A stretch of 64,000 nucleotides of DNA from Gibbula magus (lineage: Eukaryota > Mollusca > Gastropoda > Trochida > Trochidae). The notes beneath the pieces are model-generated. The model was not told where the DNA came from. It ran no database searches and saw only the letters and a program-made list of their open reading frames with translations. The stretch is from contig OW388289.1 of assembly GCA_936450465.1 (NCBI GenBank), positions 71,732,420-71,796,419 on the forward strand, in the 5' to 3' direction. Shown here piece after piece: positions 61,401 to 63,569 of the stretch. Each line of letters opens with the position of its first letter. Positions within the stretch are counted from its first letter, which is position 1. Made by a program: the position numbers and the translations under genes.

Positions 61401-63569
61401 ATATGTTAGTCTGTAAAGGCGCACCAGCCCATAAAGTCTACTCCCTATTAATAAATTTAAACTTGTGTGTTTGAACAGCACACTTATTGGCATTGTTCCT
61501 TGTAAACATAAGATGTTTGTCTCTTGCTTTGAATATTCGAAAGTGATTCAGAATTTGTTCTGGCCCACAGGACTAGCAGTATCCAAATTTTGTTAGCCCA
61601 AGGTAATTTTTACTCGCCTCAGGTTGAAGGACTAGTGATAATTTCTAACCCTGTAATTGGTAAATTTGAGAAAACATAATATGCCAAAAAATGTGCCACA
61701 GCACCTTTAATTCAAAATTGTTACGGAAGTAACCTATATGGTGTAGTTTTGTCTTTAAAAGGTTTCAACTCCAAGTTTCAAATATGCTTTTAAAACTTTT
61801 GATTTCTGTAATGGTAGTCAACTCCAAATTTCAGCTAAAGTTTTCTCTTGATTAATAAACTGTTTTCCATTCTCTTCCAGACACATGTCTGTTTCTAACA
61901 TATAGAGAAGCAGAATACAGCAGTGAAAACGGTTCTTACAATTATTACACATTTCTCATCCTTCTCAATGAAACTGATTCCATGTCTGTCAGCGTCAACG
62001 TCGGACATAAATATAACTGTAGCCAGGACCTCAATATTTTGGACTCTGAGCCTGACGCGCTCTTTTCACTTTTCACTTTTCCAAGGAATATCACAGATAC
62101 AGAGAATATGTCAGATTTGATGTTTGCAGTGTTTGATGTATTCCATTGGCAAACAAACACCGCACTTAATGTCACTGTGACTTCACCTGAAGGGTGCTCA
62201 AGTCACATCAATATGAGCCCTGTCAACGTGAGTGAGGAATCATGGTATCAATGTGCACAGACGATGCAGATCGATGGCGTATCAGCAAATATATACACTG
62301 CAACCCCTCACCAGAGTTCTGAGGTCTTCAACAGTGTTCCAACCTACTCTGATAGTAGCTGTACAAATGACTACAACAATGCTTCACGAGGCATACAAAA
62401 GTTCCACTACATGGTGGATAGCATGGACCAGTGCCTCAAAGAAATGGACTTTCTTGCTGATTATGCCAATGATACAACAACGATCAACTCCCAAGTGGGA
62501 TATCACAGAATTTGCTGGTTATACGATTATGGACTTTCAGCATGGCATAAAATTTGTGTAAGTATTTTTAGATATTCAAAATGTTCCTTTCATCTTAAAT
62601 TAATTTTAAGAGCTTTTGATTTGAACTTGTGATGGTTCTATCAGCAATATCTACCATCTTGTAAAGCAAAAGCTAATTTTGCAACTTTTAAATAATAGAA
62701 CATATCATTGATAAAATATCCTACAAAGTAATAATTACTTCATCACTGGACTAATCGACAATGTCCTGTTATGCCATAGCGAGGTTTTCCACATTTGTAG
62801 TGCTGTCTTCACACCTCAAAGTTTCTATTCTTTAATGGATGTGTGCGGGATCCTTAATCAAATTGTCAAATATAAGTCATCAAAATATCAAAGCTCAGTA
62901 ACATGTTTCAACTGGATTGTGTTATAAACATGTATTAATGACATCTATGTGTAAACAGGAATATCCCCTCGAATTTTATTTCCACTAAAAAATACCATGA
63001 TAGAATACTCTCGCTCTAAGGGAAAATTCCTTTTGCTCTGAACAAAATTCTAGTTTGTGTTAATTTCATGTAGGTTAATATTATATTCCTGCAATGACAT
63101 AGTCGGGGGTATATAGTACTCTGCATGTCTATGTGACCGTTCAAAATTCTGAAAGTACCATGTCAAATCTCGTTCCTGCAAGCCAAACTGAACTGATTTG
63201 ATTTCACTACCGTAACCTTTTGTGTTATATTGTTAGTAGTCTAGGATCTATAGTGCTATTTTTAAATTTCTTTACCCCAGATGATTTTCTTCTCCGAGTC
63301 TTCTTTCACGTCAAGAAAATATGTATTTGAAAACAAGATGGTCAAATCATAAAAAGTCACTTCATTTGGGTCTAAAGGTGTTAATCCGATAACCAATGCA
63401 TCTGTTATCAAGTTTTATGATTTTTGTTTCAGGGTTATGTGAAGATAGTAGGCTCTGTTGTTTTAAGTGTACATCCAAATGCCACTGAGCTGCTCCATGA
63501 ACGAATACATACACTCAGACTCAATGCTAGTGAAAGTGATATCCCCGATGATTGGCCTTCTAAAACTGA
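11574..63569 (+). CDS. Large multi-exon gene: VWA + C-type lectin + repeated REJ-like modules (polycystin-1-like ectodomain), partial
   Basis: Sixteen exons and a 30-nt microexon chain in one frame across 52 kb. All junctions are GT-AG and each exon's outgoing phase matches the next incoming phase. They supply about 1,519 codons. Domain order is a possible discoidin-like segment, VWA, CTLD, then REJ-like modules. Each module consists of a long exon of about 680 nt, a 137-146-nt exon, a 98-nt exon with the W-x-C core, and a 139-148-nt segment. A 221-nt exon precedes modules B and C. Many N-x-S/T sites and paired cysteines fit an extracellular, glycosylated protein. REJ regions occur in polycystin-1-family proteins and sea-urchin sperm receptors; GPS, PLAT and membrane segments would lie beyond the right edge. 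The first exons and the stop are not visible. I infer the family from motif pattern, not from a database search. Confidence 0.6.
12134..12250. repeat. 117-bp near-perfect palindrome
   Basis: Two arms of about 58 bp meet with no spacer at GGTATACC. The arms differ by one indel and about two substitutions. This is the form of a palindromic MITE or foldback element and could extrude a cruciform. I saw no target-site duplication. Confidence 0.8.
12308..12412 (+). repeat. Three tandem 36-bp units
   Basis: The unit starts TTTTAATTTTAATGATATC and ends GTCTAAGACCAA. Three consecutive copies are essentially identical. It is a small intronic minisatellite with no coding role. Confidence 0.8.
12672..13208 (+). 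CDS. Exon: von Willebrand factor type A domain
   Basis: A single 537-nt exon (acceptor TTTTTCAG, donor GTAAGT, phases 1 to 1) encodes an entire VWA fold of about 179 residues. The first strand is MDLIFALESPATW, a helix with AREF/AKDM-type pattern follows, then LRIGFLTYGD, a threonine-containing loop before DALQKVY, and VLIVFTDGQNGG with the conserved TDG. The metal-ion-dependent adhesion site is degenerate: the usual DxSxS after strand 1 reads ESPAT, while the later Thr and Asp-Gly positions look kept. Metal-dependent ligand binding may thus be altered. The domain is extracellular and precedes the CTLD. Confidence 0.8.
13209..13616. other. Intron between VWA and CTLD exons
   Basis: A 408-bp AT-rich intron from GTAAGT to TGTTGCAG. 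No repeat or gene is seen in it. Confidence 0.6.
13617..13814 (+). CDS. Exon: C-type lectin domain, N-terminal half
   Basis: The exon (acceptor CTGTTGCAG, donor GTAGGT, phases 1 to 1) encodes the first half of a C-type lectin-like domain. It shows a Y-x-x-A-E-x-Y-C helix, the G-G-x-L-A-x-V-N-S loop, a D-N-N-C segment and a closing W-W-L-G strand, matching the canonical WIGL position. It joins the 18483-18668 exon in frame, the CTLD being split after the WIGL strand. Confidence 0.8.
13977..14270 (+). mobile_element. tRNA-derived SINE
   Basis: The head carries a canonical RNA polymerase III B-box, GGTTCAAATCC at about 14020, preceded by tRNA-like GCGCATTTGGCTTCAGATC. The body contains GGGCTTTCTCCCTGCTATAATACTAGCAGC and ends in CTGCTTTAAACCAAAACTCACCTCACCTC. 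The 3' part recurs, diverged, at 31170-31285 and 57035-57155, so this is a dispersed family. Short tails of CTCACC or CTCACT repeats are typical of molluscan SINEs. Confidence 0.75.
15141..15460 (+). repeat. GGCATGGCATGG-family dispersed repeat
   Basis: It opens with an imperfect inverted repeat around CGGCCTGAAAGGCCCG, then TATGGCATGG, a GTCCATTCG tract, CTTTTCACTTTTCCGAC, and blocks where TGTGACCCC... is answered by GGGTCACAGGGGTCAT. Related copies lie at 16748-16873, 22668-23035, 27173-27445, 28222-28470, 42405-42835 and 53450-54080. No protein is encoded. Confidence 0.7.
15837..16346 (+). pseudogene. RecQ-like helicase C-terminal fragment
   Basis: An uninterrupted frame of 169 residues starts at an ATG at 15837. 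Helicase motif V is visible (LLASTSFSMGLD, then VDHIIHYG) and motif VI as QETGRAGR. A cysteine-rich zinc-binding region follows (C-x-C ... RRKQLLKHF ... CCDMCAKTC), as in RecQ proteins. The Walker A and DExH motor half is absent; upstream is a stop at 15822, and no convincing acceptor is seen. It sits on the same strand inside a host intron. It may be a retrocopy or the remnant of a helicase-bearing mobile element. A functional helicase from this fragment alone is unlikely. Confidence 0.7.
16748..17370 (+). repeat. GGCATGG-family fragment followed by a hairpin-headed ACCGTGGGA repeat
   Basis: 16748-16873 is a fragment of the GGCATGGCATGG family, containing GGGTCACAGGGGTCAT. At 16877-16902 an inverted repeat (TCCCACCGG ... 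CCGTGGGA) opens a second element. It carries a GTCCGTCTGTCCG tract, then repeated TTTCCGGAGCA(G/C)A blocks, and closes near 17334 with ACCGGTGGGATATGTCATC. The closing bases match the opening hairpin, so the element appears complete and non-coding. Confidence 0.6.
17307..17736 (-). pseudogene. Decayed minus-strand coding remnant, unknown
   Basis: Two overlapping minus-strand frames (17736 to 17500 and 17552 to 17307) read like consecutive parts of one protein interrupted by a frameshift around 17520. They show GGDKAGQSIL, then LCEVEQMVG, then SDLLSKVEDISNLEQYI. I do not recognise the family. A fossil transposon protein or a broken host exon are both possible. Confidence 0.3.
17690..17850 (+). 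repeat. Diverged third copy of DNA found in the segmental duplication
   Basis: The stretch shares CGGAATCAATTGAGCATAAA and AATCGAGACAATATACACTT with about 2345-2400 and 7706-7760, then diverges but keeps TGACTGTGAT. This shows that part of the A/B block is itself a dispersed repeat. Confidence 0.7.
18483..18668 (+). CDS. Exon: C-type lectin domain, C-terminal half
   Basis: Phases are 1 to 1, with acceptor TTTTTAG and donor GTGAGT. It encodes the long-loop half of the CTLD: F-T-Y-W-G-D-G-S strand, an E-P-V-G segment, G-N-W-L-L, and C-S-I-C-Q at the end. The canonical EPN/QPD and WND calcium-site motifs are not clearly present; EPVG and NWLL stand in their places. Calcium-dependent sugar binding is therefore doubtful. 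Confidence 0.75.
18669..19220. other. Intron between CTLD and module A
   Basis: A 552-bp AT-rich intron from GTGAGT to TTACAG. No repeat or regulatory feature is recognised. Confidence 0.6.
19221..19906 (+). CDS. Exon: module A, long extracellular segment
   Basis: The 686-nt exon (phase 1 to 0, donor GTAAGT) encodes about 229 residues of strand-rich sequence with several N-x-S/T sites. It aligns by eye to the 677-nt exons at 36918 and 61881: MLLN...YSCS here against ILLN...YNCS there, and both end in a Cys immediately before the donor. It therefore opens the first repeated module. No catalytic motif is seen; the fold is unknown to me. Confidence 0.75.
20093..20460 (-). mobile_element. Palindromic element with paired TGACGTCA octamers (copy i)
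   Basis: A foldback of about 138 bp (20093-20230) has arms sharing GTGTGTCATA(T/C)GACTTTTACGAAAC. About 85 bp later come TGACGTCA octamers at 20316 and 20339, spaced 23 bp start to start. The block ends near 20455 with GGGTAATAA, complementary to TTATTACCC at the left edge. No protein is encoded. Copies ii (39835-40338) and iii (50087-50614) share this plan. Confidence 0.6.
21531..22150 (+). repeat. Hairpin-headed GC-rich repeat
   Basis: It opens with a stem of CCCCCGC and GCGGGGG around CCGCGAAGCGCGG, continues with GTATGTCCGTCC, and has repeated blocks of TCTTCAAACTTGGTACCAGT(C) type with AGGTCACTACAAGACT. The closing GCCGCGGGGGACATGGTCA matches the head. It is a dispersed non-coding repeat in an intron. 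Confidence 0.6.
22310..22455 (+). CDS. Exon: module A, start of the REJ-like region
   Basis: The exon has phases 0 to 2, acceptor ATATTTCAG and donor GTGAGC. The translation has HPLVILISP, then LVLNASASFDPNS, the pattern L-x-A-x-x-S-x-D-P that opens REJ regions and PKD-like repeats. It is homologous to the exons at 38458 and 63433 (LRLNASESDIPDD). Confidence 0.75.
22456..23327. other. Intron with a GGCATGG-family repeat
   Basis: The 872-bp intron includes a GGCATGGCATGG-family copy at 22668-23035, with its CATCGGGTC/GGCGCGACGGGC head and two GACCCC... / GGGTCACAGGGGTTAC blocks. The rest is AT-rich and unassigned. Confidence 0.65.
23328..23425 (+). CDS. Exon: module A, REJ-like W-x-C core
   Basis: The 98-nt exon (phase 2 to 1, donor GTGAGT) encodes S-W-K-C-S-Q-S-G-G-Q-C-D-F-V, the tryptophan/cysteine core of REJ regions. 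Its homologue at 40860 is the same length and reads R-W-I-C-E-Q-N-N-G-Q-C-D-F-V. Confidence 0.8.
23426..24085. other. Intron between REJ-like core exons
   Basis: A 660-bp AT-rich intron, GTGAGT to CTTCAG. Nothing else is recognised. Confidence 0.55.
24086..24203 (+). CDS. Exon: module A, REJ-like strand segment, donor at the head of a minisatellite
   Basis: The exon has phases 1 to 2 and acceptor TTCTTCAG. The translation runs KVLELSAGNLSEGQNYTITL to SHTVNI, homologous to the 41188-41326 exon (E-G-x-x-Y-x-I-T-L ... HTVNI, same 25-residue spacing). The exon ends at CCCCAG|GTACAG. The last 32 exonic bases plus five intronic bases form the unit of the minisatellite that follows, so about seventy further donor-like sites stand downstream. 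Which donor is used is undetermined. Confidence 0.7.
24172..26712 (+). repeat. 37-bp minisatellite derived from an exon-donor junction, about 68 units
   Basis: The unit is GGAGCCAGTCATACTGTC + AATATATACCCCAGGTACA, i.e. 32 bp of exon followed by the 5' splice site. Variants carry CCCCCGGTTATA, CCCTAGTTATA or an insert giving CCCATGCAGGTACA. Because 37 is not a multiple of three, three units read through all frames, giving long spurious open frames with SHTVNIYP, YRSQSYCQYI and VQEPVILSIY. Variants with TATAG or TTAAAGG change or stop individual frames. I take it as intronic DNA, not a repetitive protein. Confidence 0.9.
26753..26825 (+). CDS. Candidate alternative exon: second copy of the REJ-like strand segment
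   Basis: After the array the exonic sequence recurs from TACACTATCACTCTGTC to ATACCCCAG|GTAGTT, with an AG acceptor at 26751-26752 (AAGTTCAG). Its 73 nt would take phase 1 in and phase 2 out, exactly like 24086-24203, so the two could be mutually exclusive. The translation is Y-T-I-T-L-S-L-E-A-P-Y-V-H then SHTFNI. It lacks the first part of the exon and could equally be a fossil of the duplication that seeded the array. Confidence 0.3.
26830..27095 (-). mobile_element. LINE 3' end (CR1/L2-like)
   Basis: On the minus strand the end of a reverse-transcriptase ORF is visible: RTFTYAAATAWNNLP, then FKMSIKTHL. This matches the 'A-A-x-x-W-N-x-L-P ... F-K-x-x-L-K-T-x-L' tail of CR1/L2-type LINEs. 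It is followed by a 3' untranslated end with GCGCCTTGAGCATAAT and a TATTAT-rich terminus (26828-26850). It is 5'-truncated and frame-broken. Confidence 0.7.
27173..27445 (+). repeat. GGCATGGCATGG-family fragment
   Basis: Starts at GCTCATCAGGCCTGAAATGGC and keeps GTCCGTCCGTCAG and CTTTTCGCTTTTTCGATT. It breaks off at TTGTTGACCCTGTTATCC. Non-coding. Confidence 0.65.
27716..27745 (+). CDS. 30-nt microexon closing the module A REJ-like segment
   Basis: A strong polypyrimidine tract and TTTCAG precede 30 nt that end at CTGAC|GTAAGC. Phase 2 in and 2 out fits both neighbours. Joined to 24086-24203 it gives SHTVNIYP-R-EFQQMTLHLT. The module B exon 41188-41326, unsplit, ends HTVNITIPQPELHLL, sharing the LHL tail at the same place. 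This homology is the main reason to accept so short an exon. It differs in length by three residues from module B. Confidence 0.55.
28222..28470 (+). repeat. GGCATGGCATGG-family fragment
   Basis: Starts at TTTAGCTCAACTGGCCTGAAA, with ATGGCATGGCATGGTGTC, a GTCCGTCCATCCG tract, and CTCTAGAGAGCTGAAAT. The GTGACCCC block is deleted in this copy. Confidence 0.65.
28650..29310 (+). repeat. 31-bp minisatellite, about 20 units
   Basis: The unit is CTGAGACTGAATGTGTCTC + TAAAATCCTCAT. A short diverged relative lies at 54580-54960 near the second copy of the duplication. It contains no extended open frame. Confidence 0.85.
29651..30365 (+). repeat. Hairpin-headed repeat with CACTCACT tail
   Basis: Opens with ATCCCCGCC...GGAAGGGGGAT, followed by a TGCGTCCGTGCGTCCGTCC tract and three or more blocks of AAAGGGGACAGCTTTTCTCAGA with TTATTTTTTCCAGAGTTATTGCC. 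It reaches CGCCGCTAATGGC...GAAGCGGCGTTAAACAATAACTCACTCACTCACTC, a SINE-like 3' tail. A copy lies at 55685-56370 in the second duplicate. Confidence 0.6.
30416..30658 (-). mobile_element. LINE C-terminal fragment
   Basis: Minus-strand frame with LGDEFHYLFVCPILQSERE and RPNMYKMDKLFN. This is the His/Cys-containing C-terminal tail found after the reverse transcriptase in several non-LTR families (E-x-H-x-L-x-x-C-P). No catalytic part is present. The second duplicate (about 56375-56535) keeps a shortened copy. Confidence 0.7.
31170..31285 (+). mobile_element. SINE 3' part
   Basis: GGGGCTTTGTCCCTGCAATAATACTAGCAGG through GAAAGCAGCATTGAACCTCATGTCTCCTCACCTCACC matches the 3' half of the SINE at 13977-14270. 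The tRNA head is missing. Confidence 0.6.
31446..31485 (+). repeat. (CAAT)n microsatellite
   Basis: About ten CAAT units. The second duplicate (57316-57338) has fewer units, so the tract changed length after the duplication. Confidence 0.9.
31761..31981 (+). CDS. Exon: module B, 221-nt cysteine-rich segment
   Basis: Phase 2 to 1. The translation begins C-V-S-R-C-N-E-T-S and contains I-N-C-V-N-C-Q, then a strand-rich stretch ending LEYSLTVT. The donor ACAG|GTAAGT begins a tandem array. The exon opens with GTGTGTAAGT, so the acceptor CAG is followed at once by a donor-like string. The duplicate at 57612-57832 differs at two bases, both amino-acid-changing (Asn to His, Ala to Thr). Confidence 0.8.
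31982..34570 (+). repeat. 92-bp array carrying a 5' splice site in every unit (interrupted)
   Basis: Units start with GTAAGTGGATAATATTAG or GTAAGAGG..., at 31982, 32074, 32166 and 32258, then after an interruption at 34249, 34341, 34433 and 34525. Each unit ends CTCTCCAGTCTCTCTCTGACAG, which repeats the last 17 or so exonic bases. A unit therefore holds an acceptor-like CTCCAG 14 nt before the next donor. The second duplicate has four uninterrupted units (57833-58145). Confidence 0.9.
32333..34165. other. 1.8-kb AT-rich insertion within the 92-bp array
   Basis: Absent from the second duplicate. It contains an internal direct repeat (about 32630-32760 and 32995-33125, both with ATATATTTCTCAAAC and ATCTATCAT). 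No inverted ends or coding sequence are seen. It removes part of one array unit, so it was not a simple clean insertion. Confidence 0.6.
34571..36917. other. Intron in module B before the long exon
   Basis: Near-identical to 58160-61880 apart from the Helitron-like insertion there. A short hairpin-headed repeat remnant starts near 35816 (ATACCCCCCGCTATGATGTAG). An exon-like open stretch at 36233-36345 does not fit the phases. Nothing else is recognised. Confidence 0.55.
36918..37594 (+). CDS. Exon: module B, long extracellular segment
   Basis: The 677-nt exon (phase 1 to 0, acceptor CTCTTCCAG, donor GTAAGT) encodes 226 residues rich in N-x-S/T sites and cysteines. It is homologous to 19221-19906 (similar length, ILLN...NCS, terminal Cys). 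The duplicate at 61881-62557 differs at eight bases, five of them amino-acid-changing and all five in the second half. The function of this segment is unknown. Confidence 0.8.
37595..38457. other. Intron in module B
   Basis: 863 bp, shared with copy 2 (62558-63432). It includes a short hairpin-headed repeat remnant near 38152 (ATTCCTGCAATGACATAGTC). No other feature. Confidence 0.55.
38458..38594 (+). CDS. Exon: module B, start of the REJ-like region
   Basis: 137 nt, phases 0 to 2, acceptor TTTGTTTCAG, donor GTAAGT. LRLNASESDIPDD corresponds to LVLNASASFDPNS of module A. The duplicate at 63433 differs at two bases, both amino-acid-changing (Phe to Tyr, Ile to Thr). Confidence 0.8.
39835..40338. 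mobile_element. Palindromic element with paired TGACGTCA octamers (copy ii)
   Basis: TGACGTCA octamers lie at 39835 and 39859, spaced 24 bp, with CCATGG at about 39871. A palindrome at 40180-40338 has arms of about 70 bp sharing ATAGAACATCATACTTGTGC and TGTCATGGAAGCGGAGGAAC. No coding sequence is present; the outer limits are uncertain. Confidence 0.55.
40381..40746 (+). repeat. Perfect 183-bp tandem duplication
   Basis: 40381-40563 and 40564-40746 appear identical throughout by eye, opening GTGTGAGTGAGTGCTG. It is either very recent or an assembly artefact such as unmerged haplotypes. Confidence 0.85.
40860..40957 (+). CDS. Exon: module B, REJ-like W-x-C core
   Basis: 98 nt, phases 2 to 1, acceptor TATTTTAG, donor GTGTGT. 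It encodes R-W-I-C-E-Q-N-N-G-Q-C-D-F-V, homologous to 23328-23425. The corresponding exon for module C would lie right of the window. Confidence 0.8.
40958..41187. other. Short intron in module B
   Basis: 230 bp, GTGTGT to CTTGTAG. No feature recognised. Confidence 0.5.
41188..41326 (+). CDS. Exon: module B, REJ-like strand segment (unsplit)
   Basis: 139 nt, phases 1 to 2, donor GTAAGC. The translation has LTEGATYIITL, then HTVNITIPQPELHL. It is the undivided equivalent of module A's 24086-24203 plus 27716-27745. Its outgoing phase joins the duplicated 221-nt exon at 57612 in frame. Confidence 0.75.
42405..42835 (+). repeat. GGCATGGCATGG-family fragment
   Basis: It enters at AAAGGCCTTATGGGCT, then CTTCGCTTTTTCGACTTC and two to three blocks of GAGAGCTGAAATGTTGTGTG type with GGGTCACAGGGGTCAC. 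Non-coding. Confidence 0.65.
42932..43578. repeat. 90-bp minisatellite I, about 7 units
   Basis: The unit contains GGTGGCGAACTGTCCCTC, GACTGATACTCTGATACCC and CTCCATCTCTCCTGGAG. As 90 is divisible by three, a 244-residue minus-strand frame stays open with 30-residue repeats (SRRDGVVIVSGWVSEYQS). No initiation or splice context supports translation. Confidence 0.85.
43672..44300. repeat. 90-bp minisatellite II, about 7 units
   Basis: The unit contains CTTATCTGTATGTCCTGAG, CAAGTGTTTCCACCAATGCC and GACTCATTCATACAGTAATT. The last units have small deletions. The unit is unrelated in sequence to minisatellite I, 100 bp away, but has the same period. Confidence 0.85.
45670..46060 (+). repeat. Left subterminal tandem array of the 7.3-kb element
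   Basis: Three to four units of about 125 bp contain GGTTTCAACGATGTATCCGT, TATGTTACGGTAACATATCC and TAGCCACAAAAGAGCACAAG. The part from CATATCCACTACCGAGTCCC to GCCACAAAAG resembles, in inverted orientation, the unit of the right-end array. The open frames across it are a by-product of the period. Confidence 0.8.
46314..46542 (-). mobile_element. Short TIR element (hAT-like MITE), copy 1
   Basis: Starts CAGTGCCGTGTCC and ends GAACACGGCCCAG. The interior repeats AGCGCTACTTTGAGC-type runs and the inverted pair AAGTAATCGCT / AGCGATTTCTTT. The reverse complement aligns throughout with 60565-60785. The tip CAGTGCC resembles hAT-type termini. Nested within the 7.3-kb element. Confidence 0.7.
46543..48440. 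other. AT-rich interior of the 7.3-kb element
   Basis: No recognisable exon or repeat. Only short open frames are found, with no domain. A short lysine-rich open stretch just inside the left array (about 46145-46231, KGKKSSVRS) may be a remnant of an element protein, but it is too short to assign. Confidence 0.4.
48461..48686 (+). promoter_or_regulatory. Putative promoter of the cargo gene: two CCAAT boxes
   Basis: TTTTAGCCAATCAGAAG occurs at 48456 and again at 48636, within a direct repeat of about 180 bp (ATCAGATCAAGCAATTTTAG and ATCAGATCAATCAATTTTAG). The second CCAAT lies 46 nt upstream of the ATG at 48687. The ATG context, CCAAGATGGCTGC, resembles a YY1-type initiator. No TATA box is evident. 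The assignment is inferred from position only. Confidence 0.4.
48687..51738 (+). CDS. Unrecognised six-exon gene carried by the 7.3-kb element (154 residues)
   Basis: Coding exons are 48687-48781, 49106-49170, 50717-50794, 51046-51117, 51373-51465 and 51677-51738. Phases 2, 1, 1, 1, 1 agree at every junction, every intron is GT-AG, and the total of 465 nt is an exact multiple of three with a terminal TGA. The protein starts MAAFKTSSRNFTKLYSSQDK. It has a small internal repeat (GNDVT twice), a WTESDRNTLTWWTQ stretch, a leucine-rich helix-like LVLHLLYSQYTDHL and a basic LRKALRKLG, and ends DSDLEVPRS. No signal peptide or known domain is seen. ATTAAA near 51783 may be a polyadenylation signal. 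It may be a captured host gene or an element-encoded accessory; the acceptor of exon 2 is the weakest link. Confidence 0.5.
50087..50614 (+). mobile_element. Palindromic element with paired TGACGTCA octamers (copy iii)
   Basis: CCATGG at 50079 is followed by TGACGTCA at 50087 and 50111 (24-bp spacing). A palindrome at 50454-50614 has arms of about 70 bp sharing GATAAATAGTTGCGTTTGTA and ATTGCTATTCAACACCCGCA. It lies in intron 2 of the cargo gene. The sequence from about 49740 may belong to it. Confidence 0.6.
52060..52760 (-). repeat. Right subterminal tandem array of the 7.3-kb element, 89-bp units
   Basis: Eight units contain TGGATGGTTTTATGGCTTTA, GATAGGGTGGGGATCCCT and ACCAAACCATATCCGTAACT. 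Units differ mainly at CTATGG/CTTTGG. The inverted unit is related to the left array (ATATCC...GATCCCC...GCCATAAAA). The overlapping open frames are period artefacts. Confidence 0.85.
53450..54080 (+). repeat. GGCATGGCATGG-family repeat, longest copy
   Basis: Opens TTAGCTTATAAGGCCTGAAAC with CATGGCATGGCATGGTGTCC and GTCCGTCCGTAC, then four blocks each with CTCCTTGGCCAATGGGAATT and GGGGTCACAGGGGTCACATCC. The block period is about 155 bp. No coding sequence. Confidence 0.75.
54081..55380. other. Intronic DNA with a degenerate 31-bp-type minisatellite
   Basis: 54580-54960 contains irregular units with CTGAGACTGAATGTGTCTCT, related to the array at 28650-29310. The rest is AT-rich and unassigned. 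Confidence 0.55.
57612..57832 (+). CDS. Exon: module C, 221-nt cysteine-rich segment
   Basis: The duplicate of 31761-31981 with two non-synonymous differences. Phase 2 to 1 follows 41188-41326 correctly. The ACAG|GTAAGT donor again heads a 92-bp array. Confidence 0.8.
57833..58145 (+). repeat. 92-bp donor-bearing array, copy 2 (four donors)
   Basis: GTAAGTGGATAATATTAG recurs at 57833, 57925, 58017 and 58109, exactly 92 bp apart. Unlike copy 1 it is uninterrupted. Confidence 0.9.
59982..61363 (+). mobile_element. Helitron-like AGGTCA-repeat element with empty site in the other duplicate
   Basis: Starts with the palindrome AGCAGCTCCGAC / GTCGGAGCTGCT and ends with the TTTGCGG/CCGCAAA stem-loop, seven bases, then CTAG at 61358-61361. 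The paralogous empty site reads ATAATT|GTTAATAG at about 36400, so the insertion is clean. The junction is ambiguous by TT, and there is no longer target duplication. This fits Helitron or Helitron-like (Helentron) insertion. It contains about two internal units and a nested MITE. No replicase is encoded. Confidence 0.7.
60565..60785 (+). mobile_element. Short TIR element (hAT-like MITE), copy 2
   Basis: CAGTGCCGTGTTCAAG to CTATTGAACGGGGCGCTG. A foldback GGTTTCAAAGTAATCGCTC / GAGCGATTACTTTGAAACC lies near its left end. It is the reverse-oriented relative of 46314-46542, and is nested in the Helitron-like element at 59982-61363. Confidence 0.75.
61881..62557 (+). CDS. Exon: module C, long extracellular segment
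   Basis: Duplicate of 36918-37594 with the same length and phases (1 to 0). Replacements are His to Gln, Glu to Asp, Ala-Tyr to Val-Asp and Arg to Trp, with three silent changes. No frame damage, so the exon looks functional. Confidence 0.8.
62558..63432. other. Intron in module C
   Basis: Paralogue of 37595-38457 with small indels. Nothing else recognised. Confidence 0.5.
63433..63569 (+). CDS. Exon: module C, start of the REJ-like region (last exon in window)
   Basis: Duplicate of 38458-38594, phases 0 to 2, donor GTAAGT. The next exon, expected to be a 98-nt W-x-C core in phase 2, lies beyond the right edge. Confidence 0.8.

Larger units (their letters stand above)
58146..61880. other. 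Intron in module C
   Basis: Matches 34571-36917 except for the 1,382-bp Helitron-like insertion. No exon other than those listed. Confidence 0.55.
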